Positions 1 through 13,400 of a stretch of DNA of 64,000 bases are shown here, one piece after another (the first letter of the stretch is position 1; every line of letters begins with the position of its first letter). Origin of the DNA: Xenopus tropicalis (taxonomy: Eukaryota > Chordata > Amphibia > Anura > Pipidae); assembly GCF_000004195.4 (NCBI RefSeq), contig NC_030677.2:115221036-115285035 (forward strand), written 5' to 3'. The notes below the pieces were generated by a model that was not told where the DNA came from, did no database searches, and was given only the letters and a program-made list of their open reading frames with translations. The translations under genes were made by a program, and so were the position numbers.

Positions 1-1471
1 CACCTATTTGCTATTATTAGCAGACAGGCCTGCGTCTAATTATATTTTTGTCATGTTTGCATATCGCTGAATAGCAGGAATTGCTGAAGAATGAAATTCA
101 TTTAGTCTCACTTTTTTCCTTGCTTCATCCCTACTGTATTCATTGCTGCGCCCACATGCTGTCAACCTTTTTTGACATCAGTACTGAAACGGCCTTGCAG
201 TTTTCATTTTTTAACTAGAGCATTGCAATTTAAAGCATTCCATTTTTTAACTCAAATCAAAACAAATGGAAAGTTAAATTGGATCTACACACTATTGATT
301 AACCATGCTTTACTCAGTTGTTGGTTAACTAATCCCATGATACGTTAAAATATTATCAAGGGTTAAAGCATGCTGTGAGCTGTAGTTCAGCTAAATCAGG
401 GCTTTATCATCCAAGCAATATTGCCAATTTTCCATTGTAAATCCCACATGTTATTTAAATGTGGTTCAATGTTTATATTTTTTCAACTGAATTTGGAAGC
501 ATTAAACACACTAAACAAAGTTTTTCTAGCCTAAAGAGTATGCCCTCCTAATCCATGCCACATTACAGTATAAAACCACAAAGCTTAAATTACACAATAA
601 TGTCTATATGCAAGACAACTGCAAGTTCTGGAAAGCAGCAATCTTCTTTAACATACTTAGGGGGTGCTGTGGGGCAGGTTTGCGGAGAATTTAGATCATC
701 TTTAATTACAAATTATCAGAAGCAGCTATATTTTTTGGTGCACCTACACTGTAGCAATTGACGAAGGACACCCTGGAGCTACTGCGTAATTCAAAGGTGG
801 TCGTAGCTTCAGGATTGCTTTTCATCAATAGGCACAACTAAGCAAAATAGACAGCGGAGGATGCAGTGGCACAGAGCACAATTTGCACAACTGACTGCAA
901 CCAATTGCACCTGCTCTTGCAGTTGTGAATTAACCCTTATTTCTTCCACCAGCGTGCTGTTTAAACACACAGTACAAAGTACAGTACAATTGGACACCAT
1001 TATATTCAGCAGCAGAACTGAGTTATAACCCTGGCACCATTTCTTGTGTTGTTTAGGCAAGTCTTAGGCAATGTTTTTCATGAAATACAAGTATGTGGCC
1101 CTACAGATAGCTCCTTCTAACACACCAACAATTAAACCTCTCTCAAACTGAAATATCTTCCGCTAATGATGGTAGTCAAATATTAGACAACTTCACTAGT
1201 TAAGTGTTTTTATATATGACTAGGGAATAAAGTAAAACTGTGTGGAAATACCTCCTTCTATTATACTTTTTTTTTATTATCCACACAATTTGATCATTAA
1301 TGACTAAACTAGACAACTATTCTTTGTGATCAGCTTTTAACTGAAGCACGAATATGAGTGCCAAATAATGGAAAGACATGCAAGAATTAGGGTTTGTTAG
1401 GAAAATCAACATTTAATAGAAAGAGTGGGAAACAGAAAGGGGCTTACAAAGAAGACAACTTTCTCCCCTAC
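1..1471. other. Intron of the receptor cyclase gene; nothing further recognised
   Basis: AT-rich sequence left of the catalytic-loop exon. I searched the minus strand for the expected next exon (phase 1, starting with an Asp-Tyr/Phe-Gly equivalent) and found none, so that exon probably lies outside the window. No repeat family from elsewhere in the window was recognised here. Confidence 0.5.
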
Positions 1472-4400
1472 CTGTAATCTTACAAACCCAGCGATCATCA
1501 ATGACACAATTGGTAGATTTGAGACGATAATGGTACATTCTGTGTTGGTGTAGGTAAGCCATGCCTTGTGCAATGTCATAAGCAAAGGAAAACCTAAAAG
1601 ACGCAATGTAAATTATTATTTTTACACAATGCATGTATTAAAAAAATATAAATGTATTTAAACATTAAGAAGTTAGAACTCCAACATGTTTTAATGTATT
1701 AATCCAGTGAACTGGTAAAATTAAATGTATAAAAGGTCACTCAGGAAGTGCATTCAAATCCATTGATTCTGTGTCTAAAGAGTTGCAGGTCTTTTTTAGG
1801 GCATAGTTCAATGATATACCCATATATGCAGATCAGGGTGCAAAGTGCAAAAAACAGGTGCAACGAAAGATGTTAATTGCACTTTATAAAAACAATTTAC
1901 ACAAAAAACCCCAGAATTTCTTGGAGTAGGGTAGCTTACCACTCAAAATGTTGGGTCCGGTTGCATATGCCCCAGTCTTTCAGCATAGGTGAGCAGATTT
2001 ACACTGGAAGTAATAGGCAAGCACTTGTCCGGACAACTGCAAAGTAGCAGAGTGGAAGCAGTTTTTTTTAGTGTAAAAGTTCATTATAAATAACCCTAAA
2101 CAATCATGTTGCTAGTCTTCGTGGGTCAAGTGCCTGCCTATTATTGTAATTTATGCCTCGGCCTGTGCATAGAAGAATTGCCACATGTCTCTGCACTCCA
2201 AAGTAGATTGTACAGCTACTGACTACTCACCTGAAGCCCCAATTAAGAGGTATATCTTCACTAAGGAGCACATCATTCAAGCTTCCCTTTGGGCAATATT
2301 CTGTAATGAGAGCAACATTGGGCACTTCTATGCAGCCTCCAATAAATTTACAGAGATTTGGGTGGTCAAGGTCTCTATTGAAATTAAAGTAAACATATAG
2401 TTTAATTAAGCACTTTTCTTGATTACAAATAAGGCACTGTAAATGTAAAGACTTCATCTCAAAACATCAAAATGGAGATTTTCCAAAATCAGATTCAAAA
2501 TAGGCCCTGGCATTTTAAGTGCATAGAGGTCAAACAGTTCCCAACAGGCCCCCATAAATGGTCATTGTCATGCCAGGCAACATTGCCTGGCATTGTAAAG
2601 AGGTAAATCAGGCATGGTAAATTGTTAAACCTGGCAACATTTTGCTTTGCGTCCACCAGACACCCTAATTAACCCAATACACACTGGTCTCGACTCCTGC
2701 AGAGACCCTTAATTAAATATGCAACCAGGGACTGCGGGAAGGTGACAAATTCAGCAACTTCATCAGACCAGATCTGTGATCAAAGAAGTCAGTTGTGGAC
2801 CTAGAACAGCAGGGAGGGAATATGAAAAAATATGGATTATAGAAAGGGATCCATATCTCCTTGGCTGTAAGATTCACATCCTCATAAATCACGTATTGTT
2901 TATGAGGGGGCCCCATGCTTCCCAATGATACCAAACAAGGACTTCCTATACCCACCAGTTAGGAGGGATAGTTTTGGGGGAACTGGGACATGAGACACCC
3001 CTCATGTTTGATATCATTTTGATTGCCCACATATGGGTCAAAACAAGCTCCTACTTTCATAATAATATTGGGCACTGGCAAGTACCAATATTATATGACA
3101 AGAAACTGGCATGAAAAGTACAGCTCTCTACAGGGGAGGGGTCATGTGACCAGTTCCTGGGCACTCCCTCCTCATGCATACGGTAATGAGGGAGTGGCCC
3201 AGTGGCACATAAAAAGCCCACCTGCCCAGGTATTCTTTAACTCATATTTTGAGGCTCCATGTTCTGTTGGATTGTGAGTTCAATTTTCCTAACTTTTGCC
3301 TCAGGAGGACACAAAAGATAACTCGGTAACGTACTTAGGGTTTCTCTGTGTTTTTTATTCCCCTTTTATTTTATTTACTGTTTTGTATGTACATGTCTCT
3401 TTTTGTAAAACTGTTTTTGCACTGTTTACCTTTATAATATTAAATATAAAATTGAATAAGTTCTGTCCTTCGGCTCTATAACGATCTCCACGTACCTTGT
3501 ATAACTGCTCAGGCATAAAGGTAGTAACTGCTTGGCTGTGTGTATTGCGTAGGGGGTTGGACCAGGTCTGTGGAAAGGCTAATTAACCAGTTGCATTGCT
3601 AGCAGGAGGGTGGGTTTGACTGTAATATTAACCCTGTGATTGCTAGTGTGCTTGTGGAATTAGTTTAAAGTGAACCCTAATTACAGTAAGAAAGCTTGTG
3701 TGATATATTTGTGTATTAGGTTTCTATCGCCTGTTAATGATAGATGGTGGCAGTGAATAGTTATTTGGGGCGGTGGTGTGTTTGGGGGTGCTTGATGCTA
3801 GTCTAACCTGTGTGAAAGGTGACTGAGTGTAACCCCTTAGTTCCCCGTTCCCGTGTCATCCGCGTCTGGGAGTGGCATGTTCCTGACAGTCATTGTCTAT
3901 GGCATTTTGCAGAAGTCCTTGTTTGAATTTGCCAGACTCTACAAATTGCAAGTCTGGGCCTGCCATTAAGACCCTTTACTGCCATAAATTATTTCCTAAA
4001 TGGTGTCAGGGAACAGTATTCCACAGGTATAGGATGTGCTAACTAAAAACCCATTATCCAGAAAGCTCAATTACAGGAAGGAAATCTCCCATAGATTCAA
4101 TTTTAATAAAATAATTCCTATTTCAAATAGTTTCCTTTATCTCTGTAATAAAACAGTACCTTGTACTTGATCCCAAAAAGGTATAATTAATTCTTATTGG
4201 AGGCAAAACAATCTTTTTGGTTTATTTAATGTTACAATGTTTTTTTTTGAAGAATTAAGGTATGGTGATCCAAATTACAGAAAGATCCCATATCCAAAAA
4301 ATCCCAGCTCCTGAGCATACTCAATAACAGGTTCCACACCTGTACTATGTTTACCTATGTTATGGGTTTCAAAACCACATGGTGGGTTCAGTTACTACTT

Positions 4401-7400
4401 AAATCACTTTTATGCTTCCCTCTCACTCCCTTTTTTCCCCCTAAGGGCCTTCAAGGGTTTCTTCTTTCAGTTCCCCTTGCAGCCAGTTATATTGCTTTTC
4501 TGCCATACTTGTTTTATTTTCTCCCAATTCTGGTCACAAATCTCTCACCCTCCACTTTAAATAGCTCTTATCCTTGAGGTGCACAATGCAATGATATTTC
4601 AGAGACAGTTTCACTGCAGCATTTGTTCCAATATACAAAAGGAGCTGTCTTTAGTATTATAACGACTTTGGGAAGATATTTTCTAGTCATTCCGACAGCC
4701 AGTGGTTTCCTCTGCTTTCCAGAGAATCTGTGCACCACCCACTATAGAAAGTGGAGAGACTTTAGAATCCATCACTTCACATACATCCATACATTTATAC
4801 TTACAGTACTTCTGGAAGTTCAGATAATGTTGATGCACCTATATAATTGCAACTGAATGAGTCTGTAACCTAGTCACACTGTCCCTGAAAATGTCAGAAA
4901 TTTTGGACTTTGGGTCATTTTAGAATCTGGTATTAGGCAAGTTTTATTTTGCAGTTAACATTTATACCTCCCAATTTTGATGGGACAGTCATGATTTTCC
5001 CCTCAGAATTTTTAACTGTTTCACCATCAGCTGTCAGCTGCCTCCCACTGGATTTGACAGGGGTGAAAATCTAAGGTGATTGTGCATGGAACCCATGGGT
5101 TGATTTTTTTTTACAGGAGTTTTAGCAAAGAGTTTTGGCAGAGAGGCAACCTCTGCAGTGATCTTACTGGCATGTACTGGGTTATTGGAGTGCTCATTGG
5201 CCATTTCTGCAGTAATCTTACTGGTCAAGGGTCTGGGGGATGTTATGGGTTTTGGGGTTTTTTGGTCATGGTATTTGTGGCTAAAAGGTGGGAATGGTCA
5301 AAATATCTAATCTTCAGATGTTGGGAGATATGATAACCGTTTGTTGAAATACCTACCTTATCTGTTTTACTTCCCTACGAATGGTTTTGGAGAGGGTAAA
5401 GGTCTTCTTCTGTATTTTTTTAATAGCCACAATTCTGCCATCACTAAAAACAAAAACAAAATGCTTAAATCCTGGCATTTGGTCAATCCAAAGTCTATTC
5501 CATACATTGTAACGTTTCTATTTACTTTTCTTGGTAACCCACAATTCCAAATAACTTTAATGGCCCACAATATGTTTTTATTTAGGCTAAATACTTGTAG
5601 CTACAGTCAAGGACTTATTTAGGATCGGTACGGCCCAAGTTAGCACTGGACTGCACTGTTTTTTTCTATATAGGAACCCAAGAAGAGATTGTATCTCTTT
5701 ATCTCTGCAAGACTTTGACAGGGTTCTGGAAGGATGTCATACTAACATTCTATTACACACCACACTGCTATTTTGTAATTTTGCTTTTTTCCCATTCCGA
5801 TCAGGATAGCTATGAAATCTGATGCAATATGGCAGTGTGGCGACCTCTTAGATAGTACCTCATGACAATTCAGTGTTTTAGCATCCCTTCCCCCCAAGTA
5901 GTTTAACCTGCCACTGTTTATGATACCTGTCCAGGTATTCGGGAATTTGATTCTACACCTATATTCATTGTATATTTAAATGATCTACAGGGTTTTGCAT
6001 CTTGAGGTGTACTATAAGTTAGTTATCATATACATTAATTATACAATTAACAAATAATCATTATCATTTTAGCAGTATCAGCTGCCTTTTGCTTACTTAA
6101 TTCAGCCTTTATATTATATTATATTCTTCTGAATTACTAGATATGAAGTAAAAAGAGAAAGATGTACAAAGACCCACTATCTTCCAGTAAGAGTGAAGAT
6201 ATGCTTTCTTGCTGTGCAAGAGCTCAAAGCTGTGGTACAACTAGCATTCGAATCACTGACAGCGCAGACTGTGCTCCCTGTTGCATTTTGAGCCATGTGT
6301 TTATCTACAATCAAAGACAAAAGGCAATGCAAACATTTAATATAAAATTACAAAGGGATTTCACTTTGATTCTTCTGGATAGCAGATCCCTGTCATATTT
6401 GACTGACAAAGATCAGCAGTTTATTCTTTAGCTACTTGACATACTGACTCATGTACACTTGTAAATACCTTCAATTAAATATACATTTAGCACAGTGGCT
6501 ATTGCAGCAGATAATGCCCAAGTATCTTCCATTAGTGACAAATTCAGCTAAAGCACAACTTAATTTAATTTAATGAAAAAAGCAATATGGGGTAACTAAC
6601 AAATGCATAGAGGGGGACATGACATATATGTTTCTAGTTTAACAGCAAAACATGTTTTTCTCACACAGATAATAAAGGCTCTCAACATTTCTGTGCCACC
6701 AGCAACTTTGTGGTCCCCTAGATTTTTACTTTTACACATACAGGGATTGATAACCTTGTGTTTCAATATATGTCTGCCCTATGGTTTATAATTGTATTGC
6801 TTCTCTCTTTCATACTATGTATGTTCTCCAAAATGCATTGTGCAGACCATAAGATACAATACTTCATAAATAAACTATATACTATAAAATTGCTAATGGT
6901 TAGAACACACAAGGATAAAGAACTTGCACCTCAGAAGTATACAGTACATCCTCGCCAAGTTTCACTATTATGTGGGGCTACTAGCACTTCTATCAATGAA
7001 GTATTTTTCATTAAGAAAAGTACTGACCCAAGCACCTTTGGCTCCATCCTTAGCTGTCGATATACAGTATGAGGAAAAGGAACAATTTATGTTTCCACAT
7101 TTTAAATGGAAAACATTATTATTGCTAGACTTAGTTTAATTTTCATTATAGTCATCATAGTATTTGATTGTAGAGATTTCCTTAATCATTTAAGACCCCC
7201 GTAACTGACATTTAATGATGACATTAAATACAAACATAAAAACTTTGTTTCTTATATTTCAGCATAACTGTGCAATAAATGCATGCAAGTGATCATTTTG
7301 GATCTGCAGTGTTAGAAAAGCTTTGTTACTTGATCACAAAAGCCAGGAAAGAATGGAGTCAGTTATGATTAATTGTTGCTATACTTCCTGCAAAGGCCTA

Positions 7401-10400
7401 TATTTATCAAGCAATAAAAAAAAGAACTCTCTGCGGAGACGATAGAGAATTCTTGTTGTTGTTAAATATGTTGTATATGTTGCTTGTGGTTTGATTTGCA
7501 TAAAACTTTAACCTACAAATTACTTTAAAGGGATAGGTCATATTCACAATTTTTTTTGTTTTCTGTACACCGAAAATAATGAAGTTTTCAGCTGTTTTCT
7601 GTGTTTTAACATTTTTCTTATATATATTTAAAAAAAATAATTTAAATGGAGAAATCAAGGGTTAAATAGGTTTTTTTTTAATAATTTTAGATGCATGTTC
7701 TCCTTTAATGTGAATTTTATCACATTTATTAACCTTTCTTTACAAGTTGGCTTTCCACCAGAACCATTAAAGGGCATAACGTAAAAATAAAAAGTTTTTG
7801 TTATATAAAAAAAATTAATTCTAAGCAACTTTTCAATATATATGTATGTATGTATAACTTTATTTATAAAGTGCCACAAGGGTATGCAGCACTGTACAGT
7901 CTTACAGAATACAAAATTACACACAGGGAGGACGAGTGATATAATAAATAAATACAATAAATACATATATGTATATATATATATATAAGTGCCATGTGGT
8001 ATGAGACACAGTAGGAAGGAGGTCCCTGCCCCGTAGAGCTTACAATCTGAGTGGTTGGGTAACATACAGGCACAAACTGGAAGGTAAGAGTGCATCAGGT
8101 ATGGGCATTTGCCCTTAAGCGCAGGACTGGGCAAAATAATGTCTTAGTGCTCCAGAAGGTAACAGCTGAGTTTTTTCTTAAAGAGAGTTAGTGAGTGTTC
8201 CCTACGGAGGGATTCAGGGATAGAGTTCCAGAGGTAAGGACCAGCGAGATAGAAAGGTTTAAGACGAGAGAGCGCAGTGGGTGTGGATGGTGTAAAGAGA
8301 CGGAGGCTCTGAGAGGAGCGGAGGAGACGACCAGGAACATGTAGGGAGACCAGTGAAGAAATGTAGTGAGGAGCAGGGGAGTGAAGGGCTTTGAATGTTA
8401 GCAGAAGGATTTTGTAAGCTATCCTTTGCTTGACAGGCAGCCATGCTAGTGAGCTTAATTGAGGCTGAGCAGGATCCCTCTTAGGAGAGAGCAGGAGGAT
8501 CCTGGCAGCAGAATTTTAGATTGATTGCAGGGGAGAGAGGTGGGAGTCTGGGAGGCCGGTTAGTAGGAGATTGCAGTAATCTAAGCGGGAAAGGATAAGG
8601 GCATAGATTAGTGTTTTAGCTGTTGCTTGTGAAAGAAAGGGGCGTATCTTGGCAATATTGCGGAGGACAAAGCGGCAGGTTTTGGCAGTGTTATTAATAT
8701 GGTTAGAGAAGGAGAGTGACTGGTCAAAGATAACCCCAAGGTAGCGTGCAGAATTTACAGGGTTTATGGTCATGCCATCAATAGTAATGGTGAAAGGAGG
8801 AGGAGGGCCAGGTTTGGGCGGGAAGACCATGAGCTCTGTTTCAGCTAGGTTAAGTTTGAGCTGGCGTCGGTTCATCCAGGAGGAGATAGCCAGGAGGCAG
8901 TTACCAATCTGGGTTTGAACATCAGTGGTTAGTGCAGGGGTGTCTAAATATATCTGGATGTCATCTGCATATAAGTGGTATTTAAGACCAAAAGAAGAAA
9001 TAAGGTCTCCTAGAGAGAGAGTGTACAGGGAGAACAGCAAAGGACCAAGCACAGAGCCCTGAGGGACCCCCACACTAAGCGGAACCGGGGTAGAGGATTT
9101 GTTAGTAAGAGCGACAGAGAAGGAGCGGTTAGAGAGATAGGAAGAGAACCAGGATGCAGCCTGATCCCGGATACCCAGAGAATAGAGAGTTTGCATAAGA
9201 ATAGAATGGTCGACAGTATCAAAAGCAGAGGAAAGGTCTAGGAGAATGAGAACCGAGTAGCGTCCTTTGGCCTTGGCAGTCTGGAGATCATTTGCCACTC
9301 TACATAAGGCCGTCTCAGTGGAGTGCGCAGGCCGAAAACCAGACTGCATAGGGTCCAGCAGATTATGGGTGCAGAGGAAGTTAGTTACACGAGAAAAGAC
9401 AAGACGTTCCAGGAGTTTAGAGGCTAGGGGCAGGAGAGAGACGGGACGGTAGTTAGAAAGGCAGGACAGGCCCAGTGTAGCCTTTTTAAGAATGGGTTTG
9501 ACACGTGCTTGTTTGAAGAGAGAGGGAAAAATACCAGAAGCCAGAGAGGAATTGAATATGTGGGTAAGAGCTGGAGTAAGGGCAGGGGCGCACTGTTTTA
9601 GTAGGGATGAGGGCATAGGATCCAGCGAGCAGGTAGTAGGCGGAGAGGATCGGAGAAGCTGAGAAACTTCAGACTCTGTTACGATACATACATACATATG
9701 CCCCTTTGTAACTAAATTGAGACATATTCAAATAATGATGCATTTTAACACCCTTTAATCATACACAATACGTAAACAGTCAATAGATTTTAATATAGAT
9801 TATTATAGATTGCAAGCTCTTTTGGGCAGGGGCCTCTTCACCTTGGTTATTGGTTGCTTGGTATGTAATTATGTATGTCCAATGTATAAACCCACTTATT
9901 ATACAGTGTTGTGGAATGTGTTGGTGCTTTATAAATACATGCTCAATGTTATGGCCCTGATTTGACAGCATTAATTACTCAGTGTAAGGCTAATTAAAGG
10001 AGAAGGAAAGGTAAAAATCACTGGGGGGTGCAAAATGTTGGGCACCCCCCAGTGAATGTAATCACATACCGGCCCCGGGATTCAGAAGAAAGAGGAAACA
10101 CTCGCTACAGCTACCCCGGGCTGGTGCGGTTTTATCCTAACAGGAGCACCAGCCCGGGGTAAAAAGTAAGCGGTTAAAGTCACTGGGGGGTTGATTAAGA
10201 TTTTGGCACCCCCAATGAGGTAGCCTTTCCTTCTCCTTTAATGTACAACAGGTCTGTAGTATATCTGCAGTCATAAAATTGTACCCCTAGCTGTTGGGAG
10301 AGCTCTGGTAGTATTTGTTTCAGTTTTAAGCAAATATTTTGTTTAGTTGAAAAGTGTAAACATTGTTTTCATACCTTGTTTAATTTGATTAAAGTCAATG

Positions 10401-13400
10401 ATCCAGCTTTCATCCCAAAACATCTTCTGCCTTTGGTATTGAAACCCCTAAACAATAAGTGGTAAAAATTTATATTCAGTATGCCATATCATTGAGTATT
10501 GCTTCAAAATTCCTAAACCCTTGTTTTTGTCCAAAACGAGGGTTACAATTTATTCTGAAATATTTAGGGATGTTGGAACTGTGGTAACCGAGTATCCCAA
10601 AAAATTGTTACCCACAGGGGCAGATTCATGAAATCACGAGTTCGAATGCCGAATGGGATAAATTCTGATTTGATACGAAAATTTCTGAAGATCGCAAATA
10701 TCACGAAAATGCTTACGAAAAAATTGCATTAGTCACAATAATATCGTATTGGCGATCCGAAAGGCACGAAATGTTCATACCTAATGATTGTAAATAGTGG
10801 GAAAACCTTTCCATTTTTTTGCGCAAGCGTACGAAAAAGTCATGCAGGTGTCGGAAAAATTCAGGGAAAAATACGCTCGGAGCGTTCGAATGAATGCTCC
10901 GAGCGTTTGTGTCTTAGTAAATCTGCCCCACAGTGTTATAAGCCCTTGGAAAATAGATCTTTGGAGGTCACATTTTCAAAATCTCTTCCTTCAGTCTGCA
11001 TTAATGCTACAAATAAATCCATAGTCAGCACCAAAATGCCATCAGTGGCTGTAACCCTCTGTGCTGTGGTAGGCAATTGGCACATGCGCAGAACAAACAG
11101 GCTTTTGTTGCACATTGTCTACTAAGCTTTGTCACAGACAGAAATGCCGAGAGTCAAGATGGGGGCCAGAAGAATAATGAAAGGGGTGCAAACAGGGGAT
11201 TTTGAAAACTATGCAATGTATACAGGAAAGCTAAGGATAGTGTTTGGGGATGTTCTTTCTACCCTATGGGGCTGATTTACTAATCCACGAATCCGAATGG
11301 GAAAAATTCGGATTGTAAACTAACATTTTGCGATTTTTTCATATTTTTGTGATTTTTTTGTCGACGCCGTTACGATTTGCTCGTATATTGTCGCGACTTT
11401 TTCGTAGCCGTTACGATTTGCTCGTATATTGTCGCGACTTTTTCGTATTGAGCGCTCGTTACGGTGGGCAAAACTTTCAGACTTAGCATGATTTTGGAAG
11501 CCTCCCATAGGACTCAATGGCACTCTGCAGCTCCAACATGGCCCAAGGAAAGTCACGATACTGAAGCTTGAATGAATCCGAAACTTTCGTACTCGGCGCA
11601 ATGGCTACGAAAAAGTCGCGACAATTCGCGCAAGTCATAACGCTACGAAAAAGTCGCAACAATTTCTGAAAAAGTCATAACGGCTACGAAAAAGTCGCGA
11701 CAATTTACGAAAAAATTGCAAAATACCGATCATTACGAAAAACACGCATTCGGGCGCTTTTCGAAAATTCGTGGATTAGTAAATGTGCCCCTAAGTGTCT
11801 TTAAATATTTAGTTGGGATTTCTGTGCAAAATTCTAAATATACAGTATAGCATTGGCATTATTAGGATAGTATTGAGGAGTCACTAAGACCAATTCCTTA
11901 ACTTGTCCAATCACAAACTAAAAGTATCTGCTGACTAAACTGTATATCCCTGTTTATTCCAATATCTTCCTGCATCCCTTAAAATTATTACTGCAGAATT
12001 GTGGTTTATGTTACATTGAGGGAGCTCTTTGTCTTTATATTACAAATAAATTAAAGAATTAAAACATACAAATGTCTATGGTTAGAAGAGCTGTATTTAT
12101 ATGCTATAGCAGAAATGATCCATTCCTTCAGTTGTCCACAGCAGCTTCCCATCATCCAACCAACTAGGTAAATTCTCTGAGCTGCAGTTCAGAGTCAAAC
12201 CTTAAATGTCATCAAAAGTCACCAAAACATTAGCAGAAAGCCAGGTTAAATCTGTCAGAGGATTCTACAGGACAGATAATCTATTCTTAAGCAGAATGTG
12301 ATTGTTTCTAAGCTGCCATGTAATGTGAATCTAAATTAAATACTAATTAATCTTGTGTTATAAATTTTATATTGAAAGTCAGTACTTAAGATCAGGTACC
12401 TAATAGCAGCCCAAAGCAAATTATCACAAATCATTATCACGAATCAGCTATAGATCTTCTGTGACGGCTTTGGTGGCCTTGTGCTGGGAAAGAAGCCCAA
12501 AACATGACATGTAACATTTCTAGCCTAATGATCTATGGCATCTTAAAAAAATCAGAAAAGGTTTAATTACCACTGCTGCCAAAATTAATCCTGCAATTAT
12601 CAGTGCCACAGGTACAGCAATTGCCATTCTAATATCAGATTGGAAGAGACATTCGCCACAGTCAACTGGGCACGTTGAGCAAACTTCCTCTTCTTCACAT
12701 ACACCATTGCCGCACACTGTAAAAACCCATAACATAGCATTAGCTGGTTTGCATTTAAATTAGTGATCATAAGCTTGCAGTTGTGTAGGACAGATGCCAC
12801 TCTATCTAGACTCTATTCTTAACAGCATTATGTTAGCATTATGTGATACAATAATAGTTCACAACAATCATATGGCCTTGTGGGCTATAACCCCATATCC
12901 TATAGCAAGAAGGATGTGAAGAATCCATGCAATTTTGTTACATACATTATACCCCAATCCCTCCCTATAAACTGAGTTTTAGTTTACACATTCATACTCA
13001 ACTGTAATACTACTACTACTACTGTTCTTACTATTACTACTAATAATAATAATGTTGCCCATACTTTACAGCAACCCTGATAGCAAAGTAGTCAATGCCT
13101 GTATATTTTTATATATGAACACAAATGCATTTGGACAGAAGAAAAACTGAGTAGATGATAGAAACTTTTTTTGTTGATATATAAAACATTAGGTATTACC
13201 TATTGCTGGTAAGACCAAGGTTTTAGCCTCCAGAGCCACCTGCATTTTACCAACTCTGATATGAGCAATTAGGGAAGTTACGCCAACATGAACCAAGACA
13301 ACCTGGTTAAAGCAAAGACCAATGTTTCACAAAAAGGAAAAAAATATATAGATATATATTTTTAAAGGTGTATTCTGTTAAGAACAAAGCATTTTCCCCT

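Noticed and set aside
809..1060. 83-codon minus-strand frame, cysteine-rich
   Set aside because: No splice borders, no fit to the cyclase domain expected next, and no familiar motif.
9267..9452. Plus-strand open frame inside the LINE region
   Set aside because: It is antisense to the reverse transcriptase, which has clear ordered motifs on the minus strand.
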